The notes beneath the pieces were generated by a model. It made no database searches. It was not told the DNA's origin and saw nothing but the letters and a program-made list of their open reading frames with translations. This document shows, piece after piece, positions 14,548 to 22,835 of a stretch of DNA of 32,540 nt; the stretch's first letter is position 1; each line of letters starts with the position of its first letter. Location: contig PKWS01000323.1 in assembly GCA_003132105.1 (NCBI GenBank), forward strand, positions 1-32,540, in the 5' to 3' direction. The position numbers and the translations under genes were made by a program. This DNA comes from Desulfosporosinus sp. (GTDB lineage: Bacteria; Bacillota; Desulfitobacteriia; Desulfitobacteriales; Desulfitobacteriaceae).

Positions 14548-14586
14548 GTAGTAGATTAATTTAGGATTATAGGAAGGAGCCTTGCC

Positions 14587-14946
14587 ATGCTTAAAGCCTA
14601 TCGAATAGAAAGCGAAGGTATGGGAATATGTTCTAAATCAGCTTCAGCTGGTATCCTTATGAGTTGCGCCGGATTGTTTAAACCTCCTTTAGATTATTCG
14701 GCGGGGGCATATCAGCATTGGTTCACTCGGAAGGGATACCGAAAGATGGGGGAAATGATAATTGCTTTAAGTAAAGCTGGGAAACATCAAATCCATATCA
14801 GAACCGCTCTTATTCCTAGTAGCCTTATCCAATATTTCGATGAATTCCAGGTAGTAATCCTATGGGAAGAACAAGTTAAAATAATTCCCTGGAAATTAAC
14901 AAAAAAGTGGACCGTCGGCTTTCTTGATGATATATTTGTCTTGTAG
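14587..14946 (+). CDS. Hypothetical protein
   Basis: A 119-residue protein with AAGGAG upstream; its leader carries GGATTATAGG at 14564. Mixed helical and strand segments (GEMIIALSKAGKHQIHIRTALIP, FQVVILWEEQVKIIPWKL) with no Cys cluster, signal peptide or known motif. It lies in a run of small genes, each with its own GGATTAWAGG-type leader, suggesting individual translation control or short transcripts. Confidence 0.6.
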   Translation: MLKAYRIESEGMGICSKSASAGILMSCAGLFKPPLDYSAGAYQHWFTRKGYRKMGEMIIALSKAGKHQIHIRTALIPSSLIQYFDEFQVVILWEEQVKIIPWKLTKKWTVGFLDDIFVL

Positions 14947-14978
14947 GTAAGAATTATAGGATTAAAGGAGGTAAGACA

Positions 14979-15218
14979 ATGAGACTTAATTCTGAGCATG
15001 TCGAGAAGCATAAATTATCAGTTGCCGAGGTAAGAAAGTACGAGACCGAATTGCGGGCAAAAGAGGCTCGGTTAGAATTCCTTCAAGAGATGTTTGTGCA
15101 TAGCTCATTAGGGGCTAAGGATGATTTTTCCGAGGTTAATAGATTAACAACTCGGATTAAATTTCTCGAACAAGTTATTGATCGTGGGTTTGAGTACAAA
15201 AAGTTGAAGGAACTATAA
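14979..15218 (+). CDS. Coiled-coil hypothetical protein
   Basis: A 79-residue, strongly charged and helical protein: VEKHKLSVAEVRKYETELRAKEARLEFLQEM, then a loop, then FSEVNRLTTRIKFLEQVIDRGFEYKKLKEL. This predicts an antiparallel two-helix coiled coil. Ribosome site AAAGGAGG; leader motif GGATTAAAGG at 14959. Its stop overlaps the next start by one base (TAATG). Possibly a small oligomerising adaptor. Confidence 0.6.
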   Translation: MRLNSEHVEKHKLSVAEVRKYETELRAKEARLEFLQEMFVHSSLGAKDDFSEVNRLTTRIKFLEQVIDRGFEYKKLKEL

Positions 15219-16195
15219 TGCGGAAGAAAGTATCAGAAATAGAAATTCGTGCTTTCTTTCTTGAGAACCCTATAGCTCTACAAGTCTGTAGGGACTCATA
15301 TGCTCATGTGTACTTGCACTTAGCCCATGCTAGTGGCCGAGTAGTATTGCTAGGGATGATTCAGGATAAGGAATCCTCTACTGGGGTAACGGATGAGTCT
15401 CTTCGAGATATTCTTAAATTTACAGTAGAGGATTATAAGCGTTATTTTAAACCACTGGGAACAAGTCCAGATCAGCTTGCACATATCTGGTTAACTTCCC
15501 CCATTCCGCTCACTGAGCGAGCAAAGGAGATTCTAATGGTAATTAACATTGATCGTCGAACTGCGGGTGAAGTAAAGTATCTTGGTAAGTACAATGATCT
15601 GGAGGAAGGAGTCAAGTCAGCTGAGGTGGGAACAGAAGTGGCAAAGGTACCGGAAGAGTTGAATCAATTTAGCACACCTATTCTTACTCAGATATATAAT
15701 GCGATAGTCGGGCCGGAGAAGAAGGTCAAAGGCTTTAGCAATAAGACCTTGGCTATGGATCGGGTAACTAAAGCTATATTTGATCTTCCTGTATCTGAAA
15801 CTCTTGTATCCAACAAGGTACCTACTGAAATTCCTGCGCCCCAGATATTAGCTGAATCCAAAATCCCTGCGGAACCCAAGGCAGTAAAGGTGCCTACTAA
15901 AGAACTTGTTAAACCCCTTAAACTGAATAAAATTGTCAGTATCCCTCTTTCTACAAAAATTCATATTTTGGCGCCTAAGAATCCACACCGGGAAGGAACC
16001 GGTCTCTATGTTCGGTGGGATCTTTATAGTGACGGTATGACTATCGGCGAGGCGCTTAAAGCTGGTATTACTAGGGCGGATCTACCTTGGATGGCTGAGC
16101 ATAAATATATTGAGTTTGAGGTAATCGCGGCAATAGCCGAACAGTCCGAGCAAGAAATTAATAATGTAGAGGGTGTAGAGACTATAGCCGAGTAA
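15218..16195 (+). CDS. Putative DNA-binding phage protein (DUF3489-like segments)
   Basis: A 325-residue modular protein. An N-terminal alpha/beta domain (1-110) is unassigned. Residues 148-190 (LNQFSTPILTQIYNAIVG, FSNKTLAMDRVTKAIF) resemble the repeated segment of DUF3489-type proteins. A Pro/Lys/Ala-rich linker (190-245) follows. Residues 250-305 (HILAPKNPHREGTGLYVRWDLYSDGMTIGEALKAGITRADLPWMAEHKYIEF) look like a small winged-helix-like unit often found with that segment. DNA binding is inference from those resemblances. It is the last gene before a terminator. Confidence 0.55.
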   Translation: MRKKVSEIEIRAFFLENPIALQVCRDSYAHVYLHLAHASGRVVLLGMIQDKESSTGVTDESLRDILKFTVEDYKRYFKPLGTSPDQLAHIWLTSPIPLTERAKEILMVINIDRRTAGEVKYLGKYNDLEEGVKSAEVGTEVAKVPEELNQFSTPILTQIYNAIVGPEKKVKGFSNKTLAMDRVTKAIFDLPVSETLVSNKVPTEIPAPQILAESKIPAEPKAVKVPTKELVKPLKLNKIVSIPLSTKIHILAPKNPHREGTGLYVRWDLYSDGMTIGEALKAGITRADLPWMAEHKYIEFEVIAAIAEQSEQEINNVEGVETIAE

Positions 16196-16222
16196 TTATA
16201 TACGGTGAGGTTATTGCATACG

Positions 16223-16252
16223 GGGCCGGTCTTTTAAACGGCCCTTTTATTT
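16223..16252 (+). terminator. Rho-independent terminator
   Basis: GGGCCG (16223-16228) pairs with CGGCCC (16239-16244) across a 10-base loop, then TTTTATTT. It lies between the DUF3489-like gene and the clamp gene, whose ribosome site AGGGAG follows directly. Confidence 0.75.
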
Positions 16253-16265
16253 AGGGAGCTTAAAT

Positions 16266-17204
16266 ATGATCAATGAACTAAATTTACTGGATAAGTTTGT
16301 ACCTAAATCGGAGTTTAAGTCGGCTACTTGGGAATGTTTTAATGTAGCAGATGGCCAGGTTACAGCTACAGATTTTGCCATAACCATGTCAATGTATATT
16401 CCGGAACTAGCAGGCTTTAATTTTAATGTACCTGCTCATAAGTTTACTGCAGCCATAAGTGTTTGCAAGAATCCTCAATTGAGTCAGAATGATGATGTCT
16501 TGACGATCCGGGACGGATCTTTTAAGATCGATATTCAACTAATAATGAATGCCTTTGGGAATATTTTTATGCCCGAAGGAGAAGGACTAAAGTTTGGACC
16601 TATTCTTCCTGTTCTTAAGGTGCTTCAAGGCTTTATGGGGTCTCCCAAGCGGCCTAACCTCCAGGGAATATTCTTTAATGATAATTTTGCCTATGCCAGT
16701 GATGGTAGTGTAGCCGCTAAAATTCCATGCAGGGCTGAAGGCATTTCCGCAGTTATTCCAGCCAAAGCTATATCGGAGCTTCTTAATAATGGGAATGAGC
16801 CGGTTAAAACAGTTTTAAACAAGAACCAGGTGGCTTTTTTTTATACCGATAAGGACTGGCTTCAAGCTAATGTTCTTGATACCAAATTCCCCGATATTAA
16901 TAAGATCCTAAATAAGGTTGTATTTATCGATAATAAGGTAGATCCGGCTTTACTTATAGGAATCAATCAAATTCTTCAATTTACCGAGGGCGAGTTTACT
17001 CAAATTACATTTGATGAGAAGGGGATCAAGGGTGGTTCAGCAGAGTTTTATATTAGCAGCCTGTATCCTTCATGCTGGAATGGCAAGACCCTTAGAGGGG
17101 TGCTGGAGCTTGCTGAAACTATAAATTTCGAGGCATGGCCTAATCCAGCAGGTTGGAGAGGGGCAAACGGGCTTGAAGGTGTACTCTGCGGATTGATTAA
17201 ATAA
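16266..17204 (+). CDS. Sliding-clamp-like protein (DnaN/beta-clamp fold candidate)
   Basis: A 312-residue protein, shorter than bacterial DnaN (about 366). Clamp-like repeats are visible: WECFNVADGQVTATDFAITMSM at 23-44, LTIRDGSFKIDIQ, LQGIFFNDNFAYASDGSVAAKIP, then AVIPAKAISELLNNG, VKTVLNKNQVAFFY and LQANVLDTKFPDINKIL, which mimics the central DnaN domain pattern with its FPD near the end. The C-terminal third is more diverged. It would tether the family B polymerase encoded about 3 kb downstream. Remote homology only, but position between replication genes supports it. Confidence 0.65.
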   Translation: MINELNLLDKFVPKSEFKSATWECFNVADGQVTATDFAITMSMYIPELAGFNFNVPAHKFTAAISVCKNPQLSQNDDVLTIRDGSFKIDIQLIMNAFGNIFMPEGEGLKFGPILPVLKVLQGFMGSPKRPNLQGIFFNDNFAYASDGSVAAKIPCRAEGISAVIPAKAISELLNNGNEPVKTVLNKNQVAFFYTDKDWLQANVLDTKFPDINKILNKVVFIDNKVDPALLIGINQILQFTEGEFTQITFDEKGIKGGSAEFYISSLYPSCWNGKTLRGVLELAETINFEAWPNPAGWRGANGLEGVLCGLIK

Positions 17205-17264
17205 GGCTTTTACTTGGCTCCCAGATATATTTGTAGTAACTAATTCCAGCAGGAGAAGGATAAT

Positions 17265-17600
17265 ATGAGACCAAAGAATGAAAAGAAGCAATATGAGGAG
17301 GAGAAAGAAGCGGTTCGGACCTTGTCTATTTTTGATGAAGATGATGAAGCTGAAGATAAGAATACTTGGAGTAAAGAATGGAATGATATGCCTGAGTTTA
17401 TTCAAGAGAATGACCCACCCTTTGAATATATTAAGGTATGCTTTAGAAGTATAGATGATCGAAAAGCCTTCGCTAAATTAACTAACTTAACTGTTACGGA
17501 AAAGACCAAGACAATCTGGTTTCCTGCATTAATAGAGCGAAGAGGTATGGATAAGAATGTAGAATATATAGATGAGATAGAAGAGGAGGAAAGGTTTTGA
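17265..17600 (+). CDS. Conserved phage protein of the modification cassette
   Basis: A 111-residue protein with an acidic N-terminus (IFDEDDEAEDKN), then a pattern I recall from many phages: WNDMPEFIQENDPPFEYIKVCFRSIDDRKAFAKLTN, followed by VTEKTKTIWFPA. In other phages such proteins are, to my recollection, often neighbours of TET-associated glycosyltransferases or ParB-like proteins, as here. No catalytic motif. It ends 31 bases before the glycosyltransferase. Function unknown; an adaptor or sensor role in base modification is inference. Confidence 0.65.
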   Translation: MRPKNEKKQYEEEKEAVRTLSIFDEDDEAEDKNTWSKEWNDMPEFIQENDPPFEYIKVCFRSIDDRKAFAKLTNLTVTEKTKTIWFPALIERRGMDKNVEYIDEIEEEERF

Positions 17601-17631
17601 ATGAATTAGTCTCAATTAAGGGTAATTTATA

Positions 17632-18459
17632 ATGCAACCAAAATATCCAGTATATATTATCTCGAAGGGCCGGTGGGAGAGCAGATTAACAGCAAAATGT
17701 CTGGAGAAGATAAATGTACCTTACCATATCGTAGTCGAACCCCAAGAATATGACCAATATGCAAAGGTAATTGATCCTTCTAAAATCTTTGTATTACCTT
17801 TCTCCAATTTAGGATTAGGATCTATTCCTGCTAGAAACTGGGTATGGGAACATGCCATATCTATCGGAGCAGAACGACATTGGATCATGGATGATAATAT
17901 CTATAACTTTTATCGTCTGAACCAAAATTTTAAAGGTCGGGTAACATCAGGAACTGTCCTAAAGCTAGCTGAGGATTTTGTAGATAGGTACGAGAATGTA
18001 GCCCTATCTGGTTTTCAATATACACTATTAACAGCTGCCCCCAAAAAAAACCCTGCTTTCTGTCTTAACACTAGAATCTATTCTTGTATTTTAATTAAGA
18101 ATGATCTTCCTTACAGGTGGAGAGGAAAGTATAATGAGGATACCGATCTAAGTTTAAGAGTGTTGAAAGATGGATGGTGTACGATTCTGTTTTATGCCTT
18201 TTTAGCCAATAAAATGACAACATTGGTAATGAAAGGTGGGAATATGACGGAGTTATATAAAGATGATGGTCGTTTGAAGATGGCTGAGTCGCTAAGAGAT
18301 CAGCATCCAGACGTATGTTGTATTACTTGGAAATGGAATCGCTGGCAACATCATATTAATTATAAACCTTTTAAAAAGAATAAACTCATCATGAAGGAAG
18401 GTTTAGTCATTCCCAAAGGAAATAATGAGCATGGAATGAAATTAGTAAGACTGAAATAA
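17632..18459 (+). CDS. TET-associated-type glycosyltransferase (TAGT), putative DNA base glucosylation
   Basis: The 275-residue protein matches the TAGT family closely: YPVYIISKGRWESRLTAKCLEK at the N-terminus, VEPQEYDQYAKVIDPSKI (35-52), VLPFSNLGLGSIPARNWVWEHA (54-75), RHWIMDDNIYNFYRLN with a DD metal/nucleotide-sugar motif (Asp87-Asp88), EDFVDRYENVALSGF, LNTRIYSCILI, then YRWRGKYNEDTDLSLRVLKDGWCTILF (161-187). These are the family's invariant blocks and none is missing. Known members attach sugars to 5-hydroxymethylcytosine made by a phage TET/JBP dioxygenase. No such dioxygenase is in this window, so the acceptor base is uncertain. Confidence 0.85.
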   Translation: MQPKYPVYIISKGRWESRLTAKCLEKINVPYHIVVEPQEYDQYAKVIDPSKIFVLPFSNLGLGSIPARNWVWEHAISIGAERHWIMDDNIYNFYRLNQNFKGRVTSGTVLKLAEDFVDRYENVALSGFQYTLLTAAPKKNPAFCLNTRIYSCILIKNDLPYRWRGKYNEDTDLSLRVLKDGWCTILFYAFLANKMTTLVMKGGNMTELYKDDGRLKMAESLRDQHPDVCCITWKWNRWQHHINYKPFKKNKLIMKEGLVIPKGNNEHGMKLVRLK

Positions 18460-18470
18460 AGGAGTTGTTT

Positions 18471-19445
18471 ATGTGGAAAAAGATGAAACAGATAAAGCGA
18501 ATAAAGCCACTAGGGTCTACTTCACCTCGGGTCTGGGTAATAGAACCTTCATTTGGATGTAATCTAAAATGTGGTCATTGTTGTTCTGATTTAATACAGT
18601 ATGAAGATAAATTACTCATGTCTAAAGAAGTATGGACAGCCACCTGGAATATTCTGGGCCAAGTATCTCCAACTGTTAGGGTCGATATTTGCGGAGTAGT
18701 AGGGGAACCTACCCTAAATCCGGATTTAACAGAGTGGCTGCCAATAGGCAGACAATTAGCTCCTCTTTCCCAGATCCAAATCACTACTAATGGTACTAAA
18801 TTGATAAGTGGTGCTGTTACATTTAAGAGGTTATTAGATGCCGGAGCTAATATTATTTATGTAGATCAATATGGGCCCCCAGAAATATTTGAAAAACTGG
18901 CTGAAGAATCAGGTTATCCTTGGTATAAATATTATGACGCTCCCGAGGATGCCCCTAGTCCCTGGAAATATTATGGTCCACATCCCAAATTTATTGTATT
19001 AATGGATCATCCTGGGCTTTGGCCAAAATCACGATTTAGGGCAGGGTTACTCGGTAACTGGTATGGGAATCTTAACTGGGAAAAGGCAAAAGAATTTGGA
19101 ATGAAGCCATTAGAGCAACCTTTAACTCGCCGCTGTAATCAGCCGTTTCTCTATGTCAATGTTGGAGCTGATGGCAACTATTTGCTATGCTGTCAAGATG
19201 GATTACATATAACTTCTGGGAAGTTTGGAAGTGTATTAGAAGGGCAGTATGGATTTAATTCATTTTGGTATGGAAAGGAAATGCAGATAGTACGTCAGCG
19301 ATTAAGAAATAAAGATCGAGCAGGTACGCTTTATGCTTGTGCCAAATGTAATATTACATTTTCCCGATGTGATTTTAGACACTATAGTAAAGAAGAATTA
19401 TCAAAATATTTGGAAAATGGCGAATGGGTTAAATTTAAGGATTAA
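18471..19445 (+). CDS. Radical SAM enzyme with SPASM-like C-terminus
   Basis: ATG 18471 is chosen over TTG 18465 because AAAGGAG lies 7 bases upstream. The 324-residue protein has the radical SAM cluster CNLKCGHC (Cys30, Cys34, Cys37), a VVGEPTLNP motif (77-85) in place of the usual GGEP, and ITTNGTKL. A C-terminal set of Cys follows, RRCNQPF, YLLCCQDG and CAKCNITFSRC (290-300), that would hold an auxiliary iron-sulfur cluster. It starts 12 bases after the glycosyltransferase stop. Phage members of this type often accompany TAGT genes, so it may further modify the base or the attached sugar. The reaction is unknown. Confidence 0.85.
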   Translation: MWKKMKQIKRIKPLGSTSPRVWVIEPSFGCNLKCGHCCSDLIQYEDKLLMSKEVWTATWNILGQVSPTVRVDICGVVGEPTLNPDLTEWLPIGRQLAPLSQIQITTNGTKLISGAVTFKRLLDAGANIIYVDQYGPPEIFEKLAEESGYPWYKYYDAPEDAPSPWKYYGPHPKFIVLMDHPGLWPKSRFRAGLLGNWYGNLNWEKAKEFGMKPLEQPLTRRCNQPFLYVNVGADGNYLLCCQDGLHITSGKFGSVLEGQYGFNSFWYGKEMQIVRQRLRNKDRAGTLYACAKCNITFSRCDFRHYSKEELSKYLENGEWVKFKD

Positions 19446-19451
19446 GCTATT

Positions 19452-19652
19452 ATGCATAAAAGAAAGATATTAGGTGTAGAAATTTGGGTATGTGAAAAAG
19501 CCGAAGCTAATGCTCTTGACAAACAAAATAAGGAAGAGAGTTGGCGAATATGGATACAAGAGGAAGTAGACAAATATCTTTTAGCTTCTCCTGAGGAACT
19601 ACAAGCAATTATTGATAAGAAAAGATTGCGACCAGGCTCATATTTAAAATAG
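19452..19652 (+). CDS. Small hypothetical protein after radical SAM gene
   Basis: A 66-residue, charged helical protein (WVCEKAEANALDKQNKEESWRIWIQEEVDKYLLASPEELQAIIDKKRLRPGSYLK). It lies 6 bases after the radical SAM stop with a weak AAGGAT ribosome site inside that gene's end, so it is probably co-translated. No family recognised. Confidence 0.55.
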   Translation: MHKRKILGVEIWVCEKAEANALDKQNKEESWRIWIQEEVDKYLLASPEELQAIIDKKRLRPGSYLK

Positions 19653-19662
19653 GAGTATAAAC

Positions 19663-19842
19663 ATGGCTAGTAACATAGTAGAATTCAAATTAAGAAATGA
19701 ACAATATTGTAAAACAACTGAAATCAAAGCTATCCAAAAACTTCGAACTAATATGTTTAAGATATGCAGGAAAGATAAACTCCAATTAATTGAAGTAGAT
19801 GAAACTCATCTTCCTTTTGATGTTTATAAATGGGAAAAGTGA
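19663..19842 (+). CDS. Small hypothetical protein
   Basis: A 59-residue basic ORF with ribosome site TAGGAG 7 bases before the ATG: MASNIVEFKLRNEQYCKTTEIKAIQKLRTNMFK and then KLQLIEVDETHLPFDVYKWEK. No motif. It packs tightly between neighbours (10-base gap upstream, 1-base gap downstream). Confidence 0.5.
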   Translation: MASNIVEFKLRNEQYCKTTEIKAIQKLRTNMFKICRKDKLQLIEVDETHLPFDVYKWEK

Positions 19843-19843
19843 T

Positions 19844-20044
19844 ATGCTACGAACCGATCATCCATATATCCATCCTTTGGTAATAAATAATGCTGAGGAA
19901 ATGCTTGAACTACTCCGCAGTATCTGGAATAGAATAGATGGAATTAATCGGGGGCAATTATCTATAGCGCATCAGGAAGCTATTGAGAGATTAGTCTTTA
20001 AGATGAGGACGGTTAAGGTGTGTGGAAAAGATGGCCCAGACTAA
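19844..20044 (+). CDS. Small helical hypothetical protein
   Basis: ATG 19844 gives 66 residues; the longer frame from 19799 would overlap the previous gene by 44 bases and has no ribosome site. Mostly helical (NAEEMLELLRSIWNRIDGINRGQLSIAHQEAIERLVFKMR). Probably coupled to the upstream stop, two bases away. Function unknown. Confidence 0.5.
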   Translation: MLRTDHPYIHPLVINNAEEMLELLRSIWNRIDGINRGQLSIAHQEAIERLVFKMRTVKVCGKDGPD

Positions 20045-20246
20045 AACCTACAGTCTATTGGAGAGCTGTACTAATATTATAGTTGGCTGCGGGGTAACTC
20101 TTTTAAGTCAGATTATTATCTTTCCGTTGTTTGGAATACATATTCTGCTTAGAGATAATTTAATGATGACAGCATGGTTTTCTGTATTGTCAATTACAAG
20201 AGGCTACCTTATAAGGAGGTTCTTTACTTTATATGTCAAGCGATAA
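20031..20246 (+). CDS. Small membrane protein, DUF7220-like
   Basis: A 71-residue protein from ATG 20031 (GTG 20022 is an alternative). The pattern MAQTKTYSLLESCTNIIVGCGV, LLSQIIIFPLFGIHI, NLMMTAWFSVLSITRGYLIRRFF resembles a phage family I know as DUF7220: conserved ES..N, a FPLFGI centre, and an R.Y..RR.F end. Two hydrophobic helices with a basic C-terminus predict inner-membrane location. It overlaps the polymerase start by 14 bases. Role unknown. Confidence 0.6.
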   Translation: MAQTKTYSLLESCTNIIVGCGVTLLSQIIIFPLFGIHILLRDNLMMTAWFSVLSITRGYLIRRFFTLYVKR

Positions 20247-22077
20247 ACCTCAAGCTGTATGGGATACTGAGTGTGGGCCTAATTACTGGCTGATTAAATT
20301 TATGAGATTGTCTGATAATGTAATGGCGGAGTTTGAGCAGCTAGAAGATAAGCCGTTAGACTATAAAAAAATTCGAGAAATAATCAATAAATATGAGTTA
20401 ATTGATTTTAATGGTATTAAATATGATGTTCCAATGCTACAGTTTGCTTTAGCTGGTGCCACCAACACCCGGTTAAAGGAAATTTCTGATAAATTAATAG
20501 TAGAACATACCCCAGAATGGAAGCTAAAAGGAGAATACAAAACTGTTCCATTAAACATTGATCATATTGATCTAATAGATTTGCCTCGGGGTAAAGACTC
20601 ACTTAAAACTTATGCCGGTCGATTACATGTAGAGGAGTTGCAAGATCTACCTGAAGAAATGTTCAATAGAGTATTGACTAGAGACGAAATGAATGCAGTT
20701 GCTACTTATTGCGGGAAGGATCTAAAGGCAACAGCACTACTTTATAATCATATATTGCCTCAGATAGATCTTCGTCGAACTATGTCTAAGCGATATAATA
20801 CGGATCTGAGATCAAAGTCGGATGCTCAGATAGCAGAAATAATACTTACTTTAAATTTGACTAAAGAGTTGGGGTATAAGCCTTGTAAAGCACTTACCGT
20901 AGAGAAAGAATTTAAGTATGACATTCCAGAGTTTATAACACTAGATCATGAAGTACTTGATATAATTTCTGGGTGTAACTTTACCTTAGATAAGCTTGGG
21001 CATATAGTTATGCCTCCAGAACTTGATAATTATGAGATCAAGATCGGCAAGTCTATTTATCGGCTAGGAATAGGTGGACTTCATTCTTCCGAGAGTTCGG
21101 TCTGGTATAAGGCTGAAGATGGCTGGGGTCTAGCTGATCATGATGTTACTGGGTATTACCCTGCCACTATACTACGTTGTGGAATAAGTCCTAAGCACAT
21201 TGGGCCTGCTTTTTTAAAAGTATTTAAGACCAGTGTGGATGAGCGTACTGTAGCAAAGTCAACAAATGATACAGAAGTTGCTGATACTTTAAAGATTGTA
21301 AATAATGGATCTTTTGGGAAGCTATCATCTAAATACTCTATTTTATATGAACCAAAGTTAATGCTCCAGGTAACACTAACTGGGCAGCTATTGCTATTAA
21401 TGCAGATAAATTCCTTAGAAGAGCATGGGCTTCAAGTAGTTAGTGCCAATACTGACGGTATAGTGGTGCGCTATCCACTTAGTTTAGAGACTGTGCTAAC
21501 TCGTTGTATTAAGGAATGGGAACAAATAACCCGGTTATCGATGGAAAGAAGCGAGTATTCAGCTCTTTATTCCAGAGATGTAAATAACTATTTTGCTATT
21601 AAGAAGAATGGTAAGATTAAAACCAAAGGATGTTTTGGACCTCCGGCTGTTAGTAACCTAGAAGCAAAGAACCCCCAAGACGAAATTTGTAACGATGCTC
21701 TTTTTGCCTACGTTCAACATGGTACTCCATTTGAGCAAACAATCAGAGAATGTAAAGATATTCGTAAATTTCTGACATTAAGGAAAGTGGAGGGCGGGGC
21801 AGTAAAGGATGGAGTCTACTTGGGAAAAATAATCAGATGGTATTATGGAAAAAACGCTAACGGGGCTATTAAGTACCAAAGCAACGGCAATAATGTAGCC
21901 TTAACCGATGGTGCGCAGCCGCTAATGGCTCTTCCTGTAGATTTTCCTAAAGATATTGATTACAACCGGTATTTGGGCAAATGTGAAAGTTTATTATACG
22001 ATGTAGGCCTTAAACACAGCTTTAATCCTCAGTGCAAATTCGGTAATACTTCATCCAAACTAATCAAATTATTTTAA
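20233..22077 (+). CDS. Compact family B-like DNA polymerase with 3'-5' exonuclease
   Basis: The 614-residue protein has an N-terminal exonuclease: VWDTECG (Asp11, Glu13), IDFNGIKYDVPM (Asp65 area) and YCGKDLKATALLYN (Asp163). The polymerase core follows: motif A DHDVTGYYPATIL (Asp304), motif B KIVNNGSFGKL (354-364) and motif C SANTDGIVV, where Asp408 is the retained second acidic residue and the first position of the usual DTD is Asn406. At 614 residues it is shorter than T4- or RB69-type polymerases (about 900). It would replicate the phage genome with the clamp-like protein and primase. AAGGAGG lies about 13 bases before the ATG, slightly far. Confidence 0.88.
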   Translation: MSSDKPQAVWDTECGPNYWLIKFMRLSDNVMAEFEQLEDKPLDYKKIREIINKYELIDFNGIKYDVPMLQFALAGATNTRLKEISDKLIVEHTPEWKLKGEYKTVPLNIDHIDLIDLPRGKDSLKTYAGRLHVEELQDLPEEMFNRVLTRDEMNAVATYCGKDLKATALLYNHILPQIDLRRTMSKRYNTDLRSKSDAQIAEIILTLNLTKELGYKPCKALTVEKEFKYDIPEFITLDHEVLDIISGCNFTLDKLGHIVMPPELDNYEIKIGKSIYRLGIGGLHSSESSVWYKAEDGWGLADHDVTGYYPATILRCGISPKHIGPAFLKVFKTSVDERTVAKSTNDTEVADTLKIVNNGSFGKLSSKYSILYEPKLMLQVTLTGQLLLLMQINSLEEHGLQVVSANTDGIVVRYPLSLETVLTRCIKEWEQITRLSMERSEYSALYSRDVNNYFAIKKNGKIKTKGCFGPPAVSNLEAKNPQDEICNDALFAYVQHGTPFEQTIRECKDIRKFLTLRKVEGGAVKDGVYLGKIIRWYYGKNANGAIKYQSNGNNVALTDGAQPLMALPVDFPKDIDYNRYLGKCESLLYDVGLKHSFNPQCKFGNTSSKLIKLF

Positions 22078-22093
22078 AAATTTAATAATTTTT
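22066..22093 (+). terminator. Weak AT-only hairpin after polymerase
   Basis: AAATTATT at the end of the polymerase gene pairs with AATAATTT across about ten bases, followed by TTTCC. An all-AT stem is a poor terminator but it marks the end of the replication unit. Confidence 0.3.
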
Positions 22094-22097
22094 CCTA

Positions 22098-22148
22098 TTC
22101 TATTCTGCTCAAGTTGCGCTATATTAAAAATATAGATAAGGATTATAG
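22098..22148 (+). promoter_or_regulatory. Putative promoter and GGATTATAG leader before accessory genes
   Basis: TATATT at 22120-22125 has a weak TTCTAT -35 (22098). GGATTATAG at 22140-22148 is one more copy of the leader motif. The next start is GTG 22177 with AGAGGAG. Confidence 0.45.
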
Positions 22149-22176
22149 AAATTAAAAGGGTCAGAGGAGACATAAA

Positions 22177-22395
22177 GTGGAAAACATTATTAGAAGAAAT
22201 CGGCTAATGACTGTATTCGCATATGCCATAGAATCTCTTCGGAAGAATGAAAGTCATGGCGGAAATATTTCAGTATTTCATAAAAAATTATTGGTCGAAC
22301 TAGAAGAGCATCTGAATCAAGCCGCTAATGGTGTATCTCTTAAGATAGGTACTTCAGAAAAGAAGATTGTGCCATATGACTGTGGGGAGGATTAG
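22177..22395 (+). CDS. Small hypothetical protein, GTG start
   Basis: A 72-residue helical protein (RNRLMTVFAYAIESLRKNES, FHKKLLVELEEHLNQAANG) with ribosome site AGAGGAG before GTG. No motif. It is the first gene of the accessory unit, two bases before the nuclease gene. Confidence 0.6.
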   Translation: MENIIRRNRLMTVFAYAIESLRKNESHGGNISVFHKKLLVELEEHLNQAANGVSLKIGTSEKKIVPYDCGED

Positions 22396-22397
22396 CT

Positions 22398-22823
22398 ATG
22401 AGAGAATCGGGATTATGGCATACAATACGTACCAATCTTCCTGATGTCTCAGGAGCCTTTCACATGGAAAGGTTTGAAAATCCTATTGGGCTGGGAACCC
22501 CAGATATTAATCTATGCTATAAAGGAATCGAAGCATGGGTGGAAATTAAATATCTAGAGAAGTTCCCTGTTAAGCCCACTACTTCTGTTAAGATTCCCCA
22601 TTTTTCTAATGATCAAAGAAATTGGTTGAAGAGGCGGGGAGAGTGTAGTGGATTAGCATGGCTTTTTGTTCAGACCGGAACAGAGTATTTTTTATTTGAC
22701 TGGAAAAATGCTCAGTATATAGGAGAACTAGTTACTTTAGACTGGGAGCACTTTGCAAAAGGATATTGGAATAAGCGGTGCAATTGGCAAGAATGGCTAA
22801 GGATAGTTACTAAAATAGATTAG
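22398..22823 (+). CDS. PD-(D/E)XK nuclease (resolvase-like / VRR-NUC-like)
   Basis: A 141-residue protein with the core motif GTPDINLCYKGIEAWVEIKYLE: Asp36, then Glu49-x-Lys51, typical of PD-(D/E)XK nucleases, plus Glu24 in HMERFENP. FSNDQRNWLKRRGE and GLAWLFVQTG match the distal helix and strand of phage VRR-NUC or Holliday-junction-resolvase-like proteins. It would cut branched or damaged DNA during replication or packaging. GGGGAGG lies upstream. The whole fold fits; no DNA-binding extension is present. Confidence 0.8.
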   Translation: MRESGLWHTIRTNLPDVSGAFHMERFENPIGLGTPDINLCYKGIEAWVEIKYLEKFPVKPTTSVKIPHFSNDQRNWLKRRGECSGLAWLFVQTGTEYFLFDWKNAQYIGELVTLDWEHFAKGYWNKRCNWQEWLRIVTKID

Positions 22824-22835
22824 ATGGAGGTAAAA

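Noticed and set aside
17211-17240. Possible CTTTTAC promoter before the 17265 gene
   Set aside because: No -10 box at acceptable spacing and no GGATTA leader motif.
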